A stretch of DNA of 64,000 nucleotides from Bacillota bacterium (GCA_023397475.1 JAEWUD010000033.1:51422-115421), one strand, 5' to 3'; positions 8,195 through 16,887 are shown, counted from the stretch's first letter. Numbers and translations are program-made. Notes: generated by a model from the sequence alone, not told the origin.

Positions 8195-8851
8195 TTACAG
8201 AAGACCGCGTGCGGTTAATCCGTCACGGATCGTCTGCAGTGCGACGAGGTAATTGTCGTTGTTATCCGCCGGAAGTATCAGTCCTCTGACGGTATAGAAA
8301 TCGACCAAAGGCTGTGTCTTAAGGTAGTATGTCGTGAGTCTTGTAAGAACCGTATCGGGCTGATCGTCGTCACGTTGCATGACCGGCCCGCCGCATGCGT
8401 CACAGATTCCTTCGACTTTGCACGGGCGAAAAAGAATATTATAGCTGGCGCCGCAATTCATGCAGACACGACGACCGGATACACGTTCGATAATCTTATT
8501 ATCGGCGACAGACACGCAGATAACGGCGTCGATCGCTTGATGCTTTTCGGCGAGAAACTGGTCGAGCGCTTCTGCCTGAGGGATCGTCCGGGGGAATCCA
8601 TCCAGAAGAAATCCGCTGTCACAATCCTTCTGCGATATGCGGTCCTTGAGCATCGCGATTGTAACCGAATCCGGAACCAGTTCGCCTTTATCAATATACG
8701 TCTTGGCTTCTACTCCGAGCGGAGTACGGGCCTTAATATTTGCTCGAAAAATATCGCCGGTCGAAATATGTGCGATACCGTACGATTTCTCAAGTTCGAT
8801 GGCAATCGTTCCCTTACCGGATCCCGGCGCTCCTAATACAATCAAACGCAT
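8195..8851 (-). CDS. adk: Adenylate kinase (zinc-lid type)
   Basis: Interconverts ATP + AMP and 2 ADP. It has 218 residues with the P-loop GAPGSGKG (7-14), the AMP-binding STGDIFR, FLLDGFPRT, and a LID domain with four zinc-ligand cysteines (C130, C133, C150, C153) as in Gram-positive enzymes. Its distance from secY, 183 bases filled by hairpins, is long for this operon. Confidence 0.97.
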   Translation of the reverse strand: MRLIVLGAPGSGKGTIAIELEKSYGIAHISTGDIFRANIKARTPLGVEAKTYIDKGELVPDSVTIAMLKDRISQKDCDSGFLLDGFPRTIPQAEALDQFLAEKHQAIDAVICVSVADNKIIERVSGRRVCMNCGASYNILFRPCKVEGICDACGGPVMQRDDDQPDTVLTRLTTYYLKTQPLVDFYTVRGLILPADNNDNYLVALQTIRDGLTARGLL

Positions 8852-8868
8852 GTATCTTCCCCCTGAAT

Positions 8869-8998
8869 CGGTGATTCTTATCGTATCACCGGATTCATCT
8901 TACTCCTAACGCTCGTACAGCCTCGCACGGAATACGAGAAATGCATTCCGTGCGAGGCTATCGGCAATCATTTTACAATTTGCCGGAATTCTTCCGGC
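8869..8998 (-). other. Three stem-loops in the secY-adk gap
   Basis: In minus-strand order: GCCGGAA/TTCCGGC (8982-8998, loop 3); a perfect 15-bp stem of 8919-8933 with 8945-8959 (loop 11); and CGGTGAT/ATCACCG (8869-8891, loop 9). None is followed by a T tract. The 15-bp stem is the strongest hairpin in the ribosomal operon. A processing, mRNA-stability or differential-expression role is plausible. Confidence 0.6.
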
Positions 8999-9034
8999 GG
9001 AAGGGCAGTATTATCTCGCATATCAGGTGATTCC

Positions 9035-10348
9035 TTAATCAAGGAATCCACGATAGTGATGTGTCACCATCTGCGATTCAATCTGCTTGACGAGGTCATT
9101 GGCTACACCCGTCAGAATGAGGACCGATGTTCCGGCAAACCAGACATCGGGGATATGAGCAAGAGTACCTAACAAGGTAGGAATCAGAACAACCAGCGAA
9201 AGGAAGAGTCCGTCCGCCCAGTTCATTCGGCTTGCCGTACGAGCGATGTAATCCGCCGTCGGACGACCCGGACGAACACCGGGAATGAATCCGCCGTTCT
9301 TCTGCAGGTTATTGGAGATCTCAATCGGATTGAACTGAATCATCGAATAGAAGAATGTAAATCCGACGACGAGGAGAAGTTCAACCACGTAGTACATGGG
9401 ATTTGATCCGAAGTTCCTAAACCACTCGACGACAATGTTATCGCTCGAAGCGAAGAACATCGAGACGATGGTCTGCGGCAGGGACAGGATCGACATCGCG
9501 AAGATGACGGGCATAACACCGGATTGATTGACCTTGAGCGGGATATACGTGTTCTGTCCGCCGTAGGTCTTTCTTCCGACGACCTTCTTCGAGTACTGGA
9601 CCGCAATTCTTCTTTCGGCGTTCTGCACGAAGATAACGAAGATAATCGTTGCCGTCGTGGCCAGAGTGATCGCGACAAACAGCAGGATTCCCAACAAGAT
9701 ACCGAGAGCCATGGGATCAAACTGACCCGATACAGCAATCGCATGGTTGAACAGGGAATTCGCCATGTCCGGAATACGCGTAACGATACCCGTGAAGATG
9801 ATCAGCGAGATTCCGTTGCCGATACCCTTCTCATTGATCCGCTCGCCGAGCCACATGATAAACGCGGTTCCGGCTGTGAACGATACGATGATGAGGATCG
9901 CCGTAAGAACGGGGTTCATCAGGGTGGTCATCGCTTCCTTGGTTGCAAACCAGAAGGCCGTCGCCTGTATGAGCGCTAAGCCGATCGTTGTGAATCGAAC
10001 AATCTTCTGGATCTTCTTCTTGCCGGGCTCGCCTTCCTTCTGCAAACGCTCGAGGGGCGGGATTGCGACGGTAAGAAGTTGGATGATGATCGATGAGTTG
10101 ATGTAGGGTGTGATACCCATCGCGAAGATGGATGCCGCAAAGAGACTGCCGCCGTTGATGATATTCATCATCTGACCGATCTGACCCATTCTCTGTAGTA
10201 ACGTTGAAAAGACTTCGCGATTAAGACCCGGAACCGGAATCAACGCACCCAGCTGATAGATGGTCAGGATGAGTAGCGTGAAGAGAATCTTCTTTCTCAG
10301 TTCCGGTACGCGAAATGCGTTGACCAAGGTAGCGAAAATACCTTTCAT
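9035..10348 (-). CDS. secY: Preprotein translocase channel subunit SecY
   Basis: Forms the protein-conducting channel of the Sec system in the membrane. It has 437 residues with about ten membrane helices. Conserved SecY features include the LGxLIPVPG plug region (LGALIPVPGLN), GITPYINSSIIIQLL in TM2, and the cytoplasmic RRIAVQY and GFIPGVRPG loops. The start at 10348 is chosen because GGAGG precedes it by 6 bases; a longer frame to 10372 overlaps rplO. Coupled to rplO with the ribosome binding site inside the rplO end. Confidence 0.97.
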   Translation of the reverse strand: MKGIFATLVNAFRVPELRKKILFTLLILTIYQLGALIPVPGLNREVFSTLLQRMGQIGQMMNIINGGSLFAASIFAMGITPYINSSIIIQLLTVAIPPLERLQKEGEPGKKKIQKIVRFTTIGLALIQATAFWFATKEAMTTLMNPVLTAILIIVSFTAGTAFIMWLGERINEKGIGNGISLIIFTGIVTRIPDMANSLFNHAIAVSGQFDPMALGILLGILLFVAITLATTATIIFVIFVQNAERRIAVQYSKKVVGRKTYGGQNTYIPLKVNQSGVMPVIFAMSILSLPQTIVSMFFASSDNIVVEWFRNFGSNPMYYVVELLLVVGFTFFYSMIQFNPIEISNNLQKNGGFIPGVRPGRPTADYIARTASRMNWADGLFLSLVVLIPTLLGTLAHIPDVWFAGTSVLILTGVANDLVKQIESQMVTHHYRGFLD

Positions 10349-10349
10349 C

Positions 10350-10793
10350 TCATACCTCCGAGGCCGAGCCACCAGCTTTTTCGATCTTCTCCTTGGCGGA
10401 TGCGGTGAACTTCGCTGCCTTTACGGTCAGCTTCTTGGTCAGATCACCGGTACCAAGGACCTTGATGCCGTCGTTCGTCTTCGGGACAGAGAGCAGGCCG
10501 GAGTTCTTGAGAAGCTCCGCGTCGACGATCGTGCCGTCCGCAAAACGCTCGAGATCCGTAATGTTGACCTCGATGTACGAAGGCGCGAACTGCTTGTTGT
10601 TGAAGCCGCGCTTCGGAAGACGTCTGTACAGAGGCATTTGTCCGCCTTCAAAGCCGGGACGGACACCGCCGCCGGAGCGGGAGTTCTGGCCCTTGTGGCC
10701 ACGACCGGCAGTCTTGCCGTTGCCGCTGCCTACGCCGCGGCCCTTGCGGTATGCCTTGGCATTTCCGCTGGAAGTCATATCATTGAGCTTCAT
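10350..10793 (-). CDS. rplO: 50S ribosomal protein L15
   Basis: Late-assembly large-subunit protein. It has 147 residues; the glycine/arginine-rich N-terminal arm (GNGKTAGRGHKGQNSRSGG) and the globular domain with RLPKRGFNN identify it. Its stop lies inside the secY ribosome binding region, so translation of the two is probably coupled. Confidence 0.97.
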   Translation of the reverse strand: MKLNDMTSSGNAKAYRKGRGVGSGNGKTAGRGHKGQNSRSGGGVRPGFEGGQMPLYRRLPKRGFNNKQFAPSYIEVNITDLERFADGTIVDAELLKNSGLLSVPKTNDGIKVLGTGDLTKKLTVKAAKFTASAKEKIEKAGGSASEV

Positions 10794-10808
10794 TCTTTTC
10801 TACCTCCG

Positions 10809-10988
10809 TTAGACTTCTTCGCAAGTAACAAGATGAGCAACCTTGTGCACCATTCCGCGGATCGCCTCGGAGTCCTTCTTAATGACGGACTGACCGATTT
10901 TGCGAAGACCGAGAGCTGCTATGGTAGCGGTATGCATCTTTTGTGCACTATTGGTGCTCTTCACCAGGGTAATCTTCAATTCAGCCAT
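10809..10988 (-). CDS. rpmD: 50S ribosomal protein L30
   Basis: Small large-subunit protein of 59 residues (MAELKITLVKST... LGLRKIGQSV). The start at 10988 follows AGGAGG; the seven extra codons of the longer frame have no family support. Between rpsE and rplO, the usual spc order. Confidence 0.96.
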   Translation of the reverse strand: MAELKITLVKSTNSAQKMHTATIAALGLRKIGQSVIKKDSEAIRGMVHKVAHLVTCEEV

Positions 10989-11005
10989 GGATGACGCACC
11001 TCCTA

Positions 11006-11500
11006 TCACATTATTTCTTCTACGGTTTTGCCACGGAGACGAGCGACTTGCTCAAGAGACTTCAGGCTCTTGAGACCCTCGAGTGTAGCGTTAACCATAT
11101 TGTTGGGATTGTTGGTTCCCAACGACTTCGTACGAATATCCTTGATTCCGGCCATTTCACAAACGGCACGAACAGGACCGCCGGCGATAACGCCGGTACC
11201 GGCCTTCGCAGGCTTCATAACGATCTTGCCTGCTCCGAAGACGCCGAGCGCCTCGTGAGGAATCGTGGTTCCGTTGATCGGTACATAGACCAGATTCTTC
11301 TTCGCATCTTCGATACCCTTGCGGATTGCATCCGGGATTTCAGCAGCTTTGCCGATTCCCTTACCGACGTGACCGTTCTCATCTCCAACGATGACGAGAG
11401 CCGCGAAACGGAAGTTCCGACCGCCCTTAACGGTTTTGGATACACGACCGATATGGATGACCTTTTCTTTGAGTTCAACAGTATTCGGATCAATACGCAT
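11006..11500 (-). CDS. rpsE: 30S ribosomal protein S5
   Basis: Small-subunit protein important for decoding fidelity and mRNA entry. It has 164 residues with the S5 dsRNA-binding motif (KGGRNFRFAALVIVGDENGHVGKGIGKA) and the C-terminal domain (TGVIAGGPVRAV, KSLGTNNPNNMV). Complete. Confidence 0.98.
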   Translation of the reverse strand: MRIDPNTVELKEKVIHIGRVSKTVKGGRNFRFAALVIVGDENGHVGKGIGKAAEIPDAIRKGIEDAKKNLVYVPINGTTIPHEALGVFGAGKIVMKPAKAGTGVIAGGPVRAVCEMAGIKDIRTKSLGTNNPNNMVNATLEGLKSLKSLEQVARLRGKTVEEIM

Positions 11501-11518
11501 CTTCAGCTTCCCTCCTGC

Positions 11519-11887
11519 TTAGAAATTGAGACCAGCCTCACGGGCTGCCTCTGCCAGTGCCGCAACGCGGCCGTGGAAAATGTATCCGCCTCTGTCGAAC
11601 ACAACATCCTTGATTCCCTTTTCGATGGCGCGCTCTGCGACGAGCTTGCCGACGGACTTGGCACCTTCAATGTTGCCGCCGTAGGGGAGTCCGGTCTTGA
11701 TATCCTTCTCGAGGGTAGATGCGCTGACGAGCGTAAAGCCCTGTGAATCGTCAATGATCTGCGCATAGATGTTCGTATTGGAACGGAAAACGCACAGACG
11801 CGGACGCTCGGGGGTTCCGGTGATCTTTTTACGCACACGCAGATGCTTTCTTAAGCGGATTTTGTTGCTATCAGGCTTATTAATCAT
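11519..11887 (-). CDS. rplR: 50S ribosomal protein L18
   Basis: Binds 5S rRNA with L5. It has 122 residues starting MINKPDSNKIRLRKHLRVRKKI, with the family C-terminus VVFDRGGYIFHGRVAALAEAAREAGL. The start at 11887 has AAGGGG 8 bases upstream; the in-frame GTG at 11896 lies too close to that site. Confidence 0.97.
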   Translation of the reverse strand: MINKPDSNKIRLRKHLRVRKKITGTPERPRLCVFRSNTNIYAQIIDDSQGFTLVSASTLEKDIKTGLPYGGNIEGAKSVGKLVAERAIEKGIKDVVFDRGGYIFHGRVAALAEAAREAGLNF

Positions 11888-11904
11888 GCTTTTCACCCCT
11901 TCTC

Positions 11905-12447
11905 TTATTTCTTGGCTCCGGTCTTGCCTTCCTTAATTCTTAAGGTCTCATAAGAGTACTTAATACCCTTGCCCTTATAAACGTCGGGAAGTCTGAAGGC
12001 ACGTATCTTCGCAGCGGTCTCACCGACCAACTGTTTGTCTGCACCTTTAACGATGATTTTGTTCGCGGCAGGGACCTCGATGGTGATACCCTCGGGTTCT
12101 TCCAGCGCAATCGGATGGGAATAACCAAGGTTAAGGTTAAGCTTCTTTCCATCCTTCGCGGCCTTAAAGCCGACACCATTAATCTCCAATGTCTTGGAAA
12201 ATCCTTCGTTCACACCCGTCACCATATTGTTGACGAGGGAGCGCGTAAGGCCATGGAGTGCCTTATGCTTCTTTTCTTCGGAAGGTCTCTCTACGGTGAT
12301 TACGGCACCGTCAATCTTGACGGTCATTTCGGGATGAATATCTCTTACAAGAGTACCACCCTTGCCCTTGACCGTAATTGTACGGCCTTCCAGTGTAACT
12401 TCGACCCCAGCGGGGATCGTGATCGGCATTCTGCCAATTCGAGACAT
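11905..12447 (-). CDS. rplF: 50S ribosomal protein L6
   Basis: Large-subunit protein near the factor-binding centre. It has 180 residues with two L6 domains, start MSRIGRMPITIPAGVEV and the C-terminal YKGKGIKYSYE. The 100-base gap to rpsH is longer than usual and holds hairpins. Confidence 0.98.
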   Translation of the reverse strand: MSRIGRMPITIPAGVEVTLEGRTITVKGKGGTLVRDIHPEMTVKIDGAVITVERPSEEKKHKALHGLTRSLVNNMVTGVNEGFSKTLEINGVGFKAAKDGKKLNLNLGYSHPIALEEPEGITIEVPAANKIIVKGADKQLVGETAAKIRAFRLPDVYKGKGIKYSYETLRIKEGKTGAKK

Positions 12448-12478
12448 ATTGATTACCTCCTGCTCTTAAGATTACGGG

Positions 12479-12534
12479 GGATTCGTATTTCCTCGAACCC
12501 TCCCTTTCAGAGTGTACCGGCCGCTTCGCAAGCG
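12479..12534 (-). other. Two hairpins in the rpsH-rplF gap
   Basis: CGCTT/AAGCG around 3 bases (12522-12534), and GGGTTCG pairing with CGAATCC through one G-U (12479-12500). On the minus strand both follow rpsH and precede the rplF ribosome binding site. No T tract. One of several structured gaps in this operon. Confidence 0.45.
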
Positions 12535-12547
12535 ATGGCCTTATGGC

Positions 12548-12943
12548 TTACCAAACGTAAGCCATTACCTCTCCGCCCACGCCGAGCTGGCGTGCTTTCT
12601 TGTCGGTCATAATTCCTTTGGATGTAGAGATGATGGCGATTCCGAGTCCACCAAGTACCTTGGGAAGATTCTCAAGATCCGTGTAAACACGAAGACCGGG
12701 CTTCGAGATACGCTTGATACCGGTGATGACGCTCTTTCTGGCAGCATACTTGAGCGTAACCTTGATCATACCCTGCTTATCGTCTTCGATGACTTCGAAG
12801 CGGTTGATAAAACCCTCATCCAAGAGAATCTGTGCGATCGCCTTCTTCAGATTGGAAGCCGGAATCATAACCGTCGGATGACCGGCTGTGCCGGCGTTAC
12901 GGATTCTTGTCAGCATATCTGCGATTGCATCTGTAATCTGCAT
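12548..12943 (-). CDS. rpsH: 30S ribosomal protein S8
   Basis: Central-domain 16S rRNA-binding protein, in E. coli the spc-operon autoregulator. It has 131 residues: MQITDAIADMLTRIRNAG at the start and the STSKGIMTDKKARQLGVGGEVMAYVW C-terminus. Complete. Confidence 0.98.
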   Translation of the reverse strand: MQITDAIADMLTRIRNAGTAGHPTVMIPASNLKKAIAQILLDEGFINRFEVIEDDKQGMIKVTLKYAARKSVITGIKRISKPGLRVYTDLENLPKVLGGLGIAIISTSKGIMTDKKARQLGVGGEVMAYVW

Positions 12944-12970
12944 ACTATTTCCTCCTTCGATTAATCTTCG

Positions 12971-13156
12971 TTACCAGCTGGCCTTACGGACGCCGGGAAT
13001 TTGTCCCTTATATGCCAATTCACGGAAGCAGAGACGGCAGATGCCGTACTTGCGGATATAGGCATGAGGTCTGCCGCAGAGCTTGCAGCGGTTATGCTGC
13101 TGTGTCTTAAACTTTGCTGGCTTATTTGCCTTCAGGATCATTGACTTTTTTGCCAT
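12971..13156 (-). CDS. rpsZ: 30S ribosomal protein S14, type Z
   Basis: Short zinc-binding S14 of 61 residues with CKLCGRPHAYIRKYGICRLC, giving two CxxC pairs. This is the standard Gram-positive form; the longer zinc-free S14 is not in the window. Confidence 0.97.
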   Translation of the reverse strand: MAKKSMILKANKPAKFKTQQHNRCKLCGRPHAYIRKYGICRLCFRELAYKGQIPGVRKASW

Positions 13157-13175
13157 GTAACTATCCTCCTCCTGC

Positions 13176-13715
13176 TTACTTACGGAACGGCATGCCCATG
13201 AGCTTCAGAAGCTCTCTGGCTTCTTCGTCTGTCTTGGCTGTCGTAACGATGATAATATCCATTCCGCGAATCTTATCTACCTTATCGTACTCGATTTCGG
13301 GAAACATCAGCTGCTCCTTGATACCCATGGCATAGTTGCCGTGTCCGTCAAAAGAGTTTGCACTGACGCCGCGGAAGTCGCGAACGCGAGGAAGAGAGAT
13401 GCTCATCAGCTTATCGAGGAAGTCATACATCTTTTCGCCGCGAAGGGTAACCTTGCAGCCGATCTTCATGCCTTCTCTGAGTTTGAAAGCGGCGACGGAC
13501 TTGGTCGCAATTGTTGCGACAGGTCTCTGGCCGGAGATAATTCCCATGTCGCGCATCGCGTTCTCAAGAGCCTTCGGATTCGTGTTCACTTCGCCGACAC
13601 CCATGTTGAGAACGATCTTCTCAACCTTCGGGACCTGCATTGTGGACTTGTAACGGAAGGTCTCCTGCAGCGCAGGCGCAACTTCGGATGTGTACTTATC
13701 TTTGAGTCTTGACAT
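13176..13715 (-). CDS. rplE: 50S ribosomal protein L5
   Basis: 5S rRNA-binding protein forming the B1b bridge. It has 179 residues, including VEKIVLNMGVGEV, GQRPVATIATKSVAAFKLREG and the RGMDIIIVTTAKTDEEARELL end. Three bases separate it from rplX. Confidence 0.98.
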   Translation of the reverse strand: MSRLKDKYTSEVAPALQETFRYKSTMQVPKVEKIVLNMGVGEVNTNPKALENAMRDMGIISGQRPVATIATKSVAAFKLREGMKIGCKVTLRGEKMYDFLDKLMSISLPRVRDFRGVSANSFDGHGNYAMGIKEQLMFPEIEYDKVDKIRGMDIIIVTTAKTDEEARELLKLMGMPFRK

Positions 13716-13718
13716 CGA

Positions 13719-14069
13719 TTAACCCTCCTTGCTGGCCTTCTTGACGGTATCGATGACAGCGCTGCACTTCTTGCAGACACGGTCCTTGGATCCGTCGGTA
13801 TTCACCTTCGAAGCGACACGGGAAGGCTTCCCGCACTTGGGGCATACGAGCATAACGTTGGATGCATCGATGGAACCCTCGCGATTGATGAGAGCCGCAG
13901 GTTTGTACTGACCTCTCGCCTTCTGGTGCTTTGTCACCATGTTCACTCCCGAAACGAACACGCGTCCGCTGTCCGGAGTCGCCTTGATAACCTTACCCTG
14001 CTTGCCGGCGTCCTTGCCCGAGAGCACGACGACGGTATCATCTTTCTTAACATGAATCTTGCTTGCCAT
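13719..14069 (-). CDS. rplX: 50S ribosomal protein L24
   Basis: Assembly-initiator protein with a KOW motif near the N-terminus (VKKDDTVVVLSGKDAGKQGKV). The 116 residues include a zinc-ribbon-like CPKCG ... CKKC pair in the C-terminal part. Confidence 0.97.
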   Translation of the reverse strand: MASKIHVKKDDTVVVLSGKDAGKQGKVIKATPDSGRVFVSGVNMVTKHQKARGQYKPAALINREGSIDASNVMLVCPKCGKPSRVASKVNTDGSKDRVCKKCSAVIDTVKKASKEG

Positions 14070-14081
14070 TTGTCGTCCTCC

Positions 14082-14450
14082 TTACAGAACTTCTGGGGCC
14101 AGAGAAAGGATCTTCATGTAATCCTTGTCTCGGAGCTCTCTGGCGATGGGCCCAAAGATACGGGTTCCACGCGGGTTCTTGTCTTCTTTGATGATAACGG
14201 CAGCATTTTCATCGAACTTGATGTAAGAACCGTCGGGTCTTCTTACACCTCTCTTGGAACGAACGACGACGGCTTTAACAACCTCGCCTTTCTTAACAAC
14301 ACCGCCAGGAGCGGCCGACTTGACAGAGCATACGATGACGTCGCCGATATTCGCATATTTGCGCCACGAACCGCCGAGCACCTTGATGCAGAGTAGTTCC
14401 TTTGCACCGGTGTTGTCAGCAGATCTAAGTCTGGATTCTACTTGAATCAT
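14082..14450 (-). CDS. rplN: 50S ribosomal protein L14
   Basis: Large-subunit protein at the subunit interface. It has 122 residues, full length: MIQVESRLRSADNTGAKE, GKVKAVVV-like segment GEVVKAVVVR, and GTRIFGPIARELR near the C-terminus. Confidence 0.98.
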   Translation of the reverse strand: MIQVESRLRSADNTGAKELLCIKVLGGSWRKYANIGDVIVCSVKSAAPGGVVKKGEVVKAVVVRSKRGVRRPDGSYIKFDENAAVIIKEDKNPRGTRIFGPIARELRDKDYMKILSLAPEVL

Positions 14451-14493
14451 GCTAGTTTTCCTCCTTTACGTGACAACCGATAACGGCTACGTA

Positions 14494-14751
14494 TTATTTC
14501 GCCTTCTCAACAATCTCGACGAGTCTCCAGCGCTTATCACGCGAGAGCGGGCGAGTTTCCATGACCTTAACTTTGTCACCGACGCCGCAAGAATTCTCTT
14601 CATCATGAGCCTTAAGCTTATAGGTTCTCTTGATGATCTTCTTATACAGCGGGTGCTTTACATGCTCGGTAACCGACACGACAATTGTCTTATCCATCTT
14701 GTCGCTTGATACGATGCCGACGCGCGTTTTTCTGAGGTTACGATCGCTCAT
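14494..14751 (-). CDS. rpsQ: 30S ribosomal protein S17
   Basis: Primary 16S-binding OB-fold protein of 85 residues: RKTRVGIVSSDKMDKTIVV and the VGDKVKVMETRPLSRDKRWRLVEI end. Confidence 0.97.
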   Translation of the reverse strand: MSDRNLRKTRVGIVSSDKMDKTIVVSVTEHVKHPLYKKIIKRTYKLKAHDEENSCGVGDKVKVMETRPLSRDKRWRLVEIVEKAK

Positions 14752-14765
14752 CTGCTTATTCCCCC

Positions 14766-14966
14766 TTATTTCTTCGCCTTGAGCTCTTGCTCACGGATAA
14801 TCGTATTCACGCGGGCAATATCCCTCTTGACAGCACCAAGGCGCTGCGGGTTCTCAAGCTGGTTCGTGGCGTGCTGGAAACGAAGCTTGAAGAGCTCTTC
14901 CTTGAGGGCTACCAGTTCTTTCTTAAGCTCGTCTGCGGACTTTCCGCGGATCTCATCAGCCTTCAT
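14766..14966 (-). CDS. rpmC: 50S ribosomal protein L29
   Basis: Tunnel-exit protein of 66 residues, two-helix hairpin (MKADEIRGKSADELKKELVALKEE, LRFQHATNQLENPQRL). Its start overlaps the rplP end by 11 bases, with GGAGGGTGA upstream. Confidence 0.97.
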   Translation of the reverse strand: MKADEIRGKSADELKKELVALKEELFKLRFQHATNQLENPQRLGAVKRDIARVNTIIREQELKAKK

Positions 14967-15387
14967 TTACGTCACCCTCCTGTTCTTTCGCGATAAACTT
15001 CGTTGCGCAAGGAAGCTTGTGTCCCGCAAGACGCATTGCTTCTCTGGCCTGCTCTTCCGGTACGCCGGCGATCTCAAAAAGAACGCGGCCCGGCTTAACA
15101 ACAGCTACCCAGTACTCCGGAGAACCCTTACCGGAACCCATTCGGGTCTCAGCAGGCTTTGCCGTAACCGGCTTATCGGGGAAAATCTTAATCCAGACCT
15201 GTCCGCCTCTCTTGACGTAGCGGTTGATCGCGATACGTGCGGCTTCGATCTGATTGGCAGTGATCCAGCAAGGCTCTGTCGCCATAAGACCGAAATCTCC
15301 GTAAGCGACGACGTTGCCGCGAGTTGCCTTACCGGTAAGACGTCCGCGATGCTGCTTTCTGTACTTGACTCTCTTTGGAAGAAGCAT
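14956..15387 (-). CDS. rplP: 50S ribosomal protein L16
   Basis: Near the peptidyl-transferase centre. It has 143 residues starting MLLPKRVKYRKQHRGR, with GKGSPEYWVAVVKPGRVLFE and the AGHKLP motif. The start shares one base with the rpsC stop (TAATG). Confidence 0.98.
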   Translation of the reverse strand: MLLPKRVKYRKQHRGRLTGKATRGNVVAYGDFGLMATEPCWITANQIEAARIAINRYVKRGGQVWIKIFPDKPVTAKPAETRMGSGKGSPEYWVAVVKPGRVLFEIAGVPEEQAREAMRLAGHKLPCATKFIAKEQEGDVNEG

Positions 15388-16061
15388 TACTTGTCTCCCC
15401 CTTCCTCAACCTTTACCGCAGGCTTTTTGGCGGTAAGAATTTCTCCGCGATAGATCCAGACCTTGACGCCGATGCGTCCATACGTCGTATTGGCTTCGGC
15501 AAATCCGTAGTCAATATCCGCACGAAGGGTCTGAAGCGGGATTGTTCCTTCATGATAGTGCTCGACACGAGCGATTTCAGCACCACCCAGACGTCCGGAG
15601 ACCTGAGTCTTGATGCCCTTTGCACCGGCTTTCATGGTACGCATCATGGCCTGCTTCATCGCACGACGGAAGGAGATTCTCTTCTCAAGCTGAGCGGCAA
15701 TGCTTTCCGCTACGAGCTGAGCCGAGGTGTCCGGTGTACGGATCTCTCGGATATCCACGAAGAAGTTCTTGTTGAACTGCTTCTGGAGTTTCTTCTTCAG
15801 GTCCTCGATGCCGGCACCCTGACGTCCGATGATAATTCCGGGCTTGGCAGTATTGATGATAACCATCGTCTTATCGTCGCCCTTGCGCTCGATCTCAATG
15901 TTCGAAACGCCGGCAGCGAAATACTCTTTCTTTACGAATACACGGATTTTCTTGTCTTCAACCAGATAATCACTGAATGTTTTCTTATCCGCATACCAGC
16001 GAGTATCCCATCCTTTGATGACACCAACTCGCAAACCATGGGGATTTACCTTCTGGCCCAT
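15387..16061 (-). CDS. rpsC: 30S ribosomal protein S3
   Basis: Small-subunit protein at the mRNA entry channel. It has 224 residues with MGQKVNPHGLRVGVIKGWDTRWYA, the KH domain (IIIGRQGAGIEDLKKKLQ) and the C-terminal GVKVWIYRGE. Confidence 0.98.
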   Translation of the reverse strand: MGQKVNPHGLRVGVIKGWDTRWYADKKTFSDYLVEDKKIRVFVKKEYFAAGVSNIEIERKGDDKTMVIINTAKPGIIIGRQGAGIEDLKKKLQKQFNKNFFVDIREIRTPDTSAQLVAESIAAQLEKRISFRRAMKQAMMRTMKAGAKGIKTQVSGRLGGAEIARVEHYHEGTIPLQTLRADIDYGFAEANTTYGRIGVKVWIYRGEILTAKKPAVKVEEGGDK

Positions 16062-16075
16062 TCTCGAAATCCTCC

Positions 16076-16558
16076 TTACGCCTTTTCCTTGAGAACGACC
16101 GTTACATGGCTTGTTCTCTTATTGATTCTTGCAGCGGATCCTCTCGCTCTCGGCATAAAGCGCTTCAGAACGGGGCCCTGATTTGCGAATGCGTCGGCTA
16201 CATACAGAGCATCACGGTTCAATGCGCCTGTCTCACGGTTTACACAGTTAGCTTCGGCAGACTTCAGTGCCTTCGTAAGGACCGGAGATGCCGCCTTCGG
16301 TGTATACATCAGAATTGCGTATGCATCGTCAAGGCTCTTTCCCTTAATGAGGTCGATAACAACCTTCATCTTACGGGGTGTCACGCGAACATATTTCGCG
16401 ATCGCTTTACCTTCGTCACGGCCTACGCCGAGCACCTTGCGCTCCTTCTTTGTGAGAAGCTTCGGTTTTGCGTTCTTTGTGGCGTGTGCCGCCTGTTCCG
16501 CAAGGATTTCCTCGCGATTCTCAAGCAAAAATTCTTTGCTCATGACTTTCTTTTCCAC
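16076..16558 (-). CDS. rplV: 50S ribosomal protein L22 with long N-terminal extension
   Basis: Tunnel protein; the family core begins near residue 52 (KAIAKYVRVTPRKMKVVIDLIKG) and ends with the RGSAARINKRTSHVTVVL hairpin region. The 160 residues exceed the usual 110 or so because of a charged N-terminal extension of about 50 (many Glu, Lys and Ala). The GTG start at 16558 has GGAGG 8 bases upstream. The only other early start, ATG at 16543, has none, so the extension appears translated. Confidence 0.94.
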   Translation of the reverse strand: MEKKVMSKEFLLENREEILAEQAAHATKNAKPKLLTKKERKVLGVGRDEGKAIAKYVRVTPRKMKVVIDLIKGKSLDDAYAILMYTPKAASPVLTKALKSAEANCVNRETGALNRDALYVADAFANQGPVLKRFMPRARGSAARINKRTSHVTVVLKEKA

Positions 16559-16591
16559 TAGATGTTCCTCCCTTCAAGAGCTTTCGCTTAC

Positions 16592-16870
16592 TCAGCGGCC
16601 GCCTGTTGATTTCTCGCCCGCATGGCCTCTGAACGTCCTCGTAGGAGCGAACTCACCGAGCTTGTGTCCGACCATTTCTTCTGTGACGTAAACCGGAACG
16701 TGCTTTCTTCCGTCGTAAACCGCGATCGTATGTCCTACGAACTCGGGGAAGATTGTCGAGGCTCTCGACCAGGTCTTCACAACCTTCTTCTCGTTGACGG
16801 CATTCATGGCTTCGATACGCTTCATCAGCACATCCTGTACAAAATAGCCCTTCTTTGTTGATCTACTCAT
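16592..16870 (-). CDS. rpsS: 30S ribosomal protein S19
   Basis: Head protein binding 16S rRNA with S13. It has 92 residues: MSRSTKKGYFVQDVLMKRI, WSRASTIFPEFVGHTIAVYDGRKH, and LGEFAPTRTFRGH. Confidence 0.98.
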   Translation of the reverse strand: MSRSTKKGYFVQDVLMKRIEAMNAVNEKKVVKTWSRASTIFPEFVGHTIAVYDGRKHVPVYVTEEMVGHKLGEFAPTRTFRGHAGEKSTGGR

Positions 16871-16887
16871 CGGTTACGAGCCTCCTT

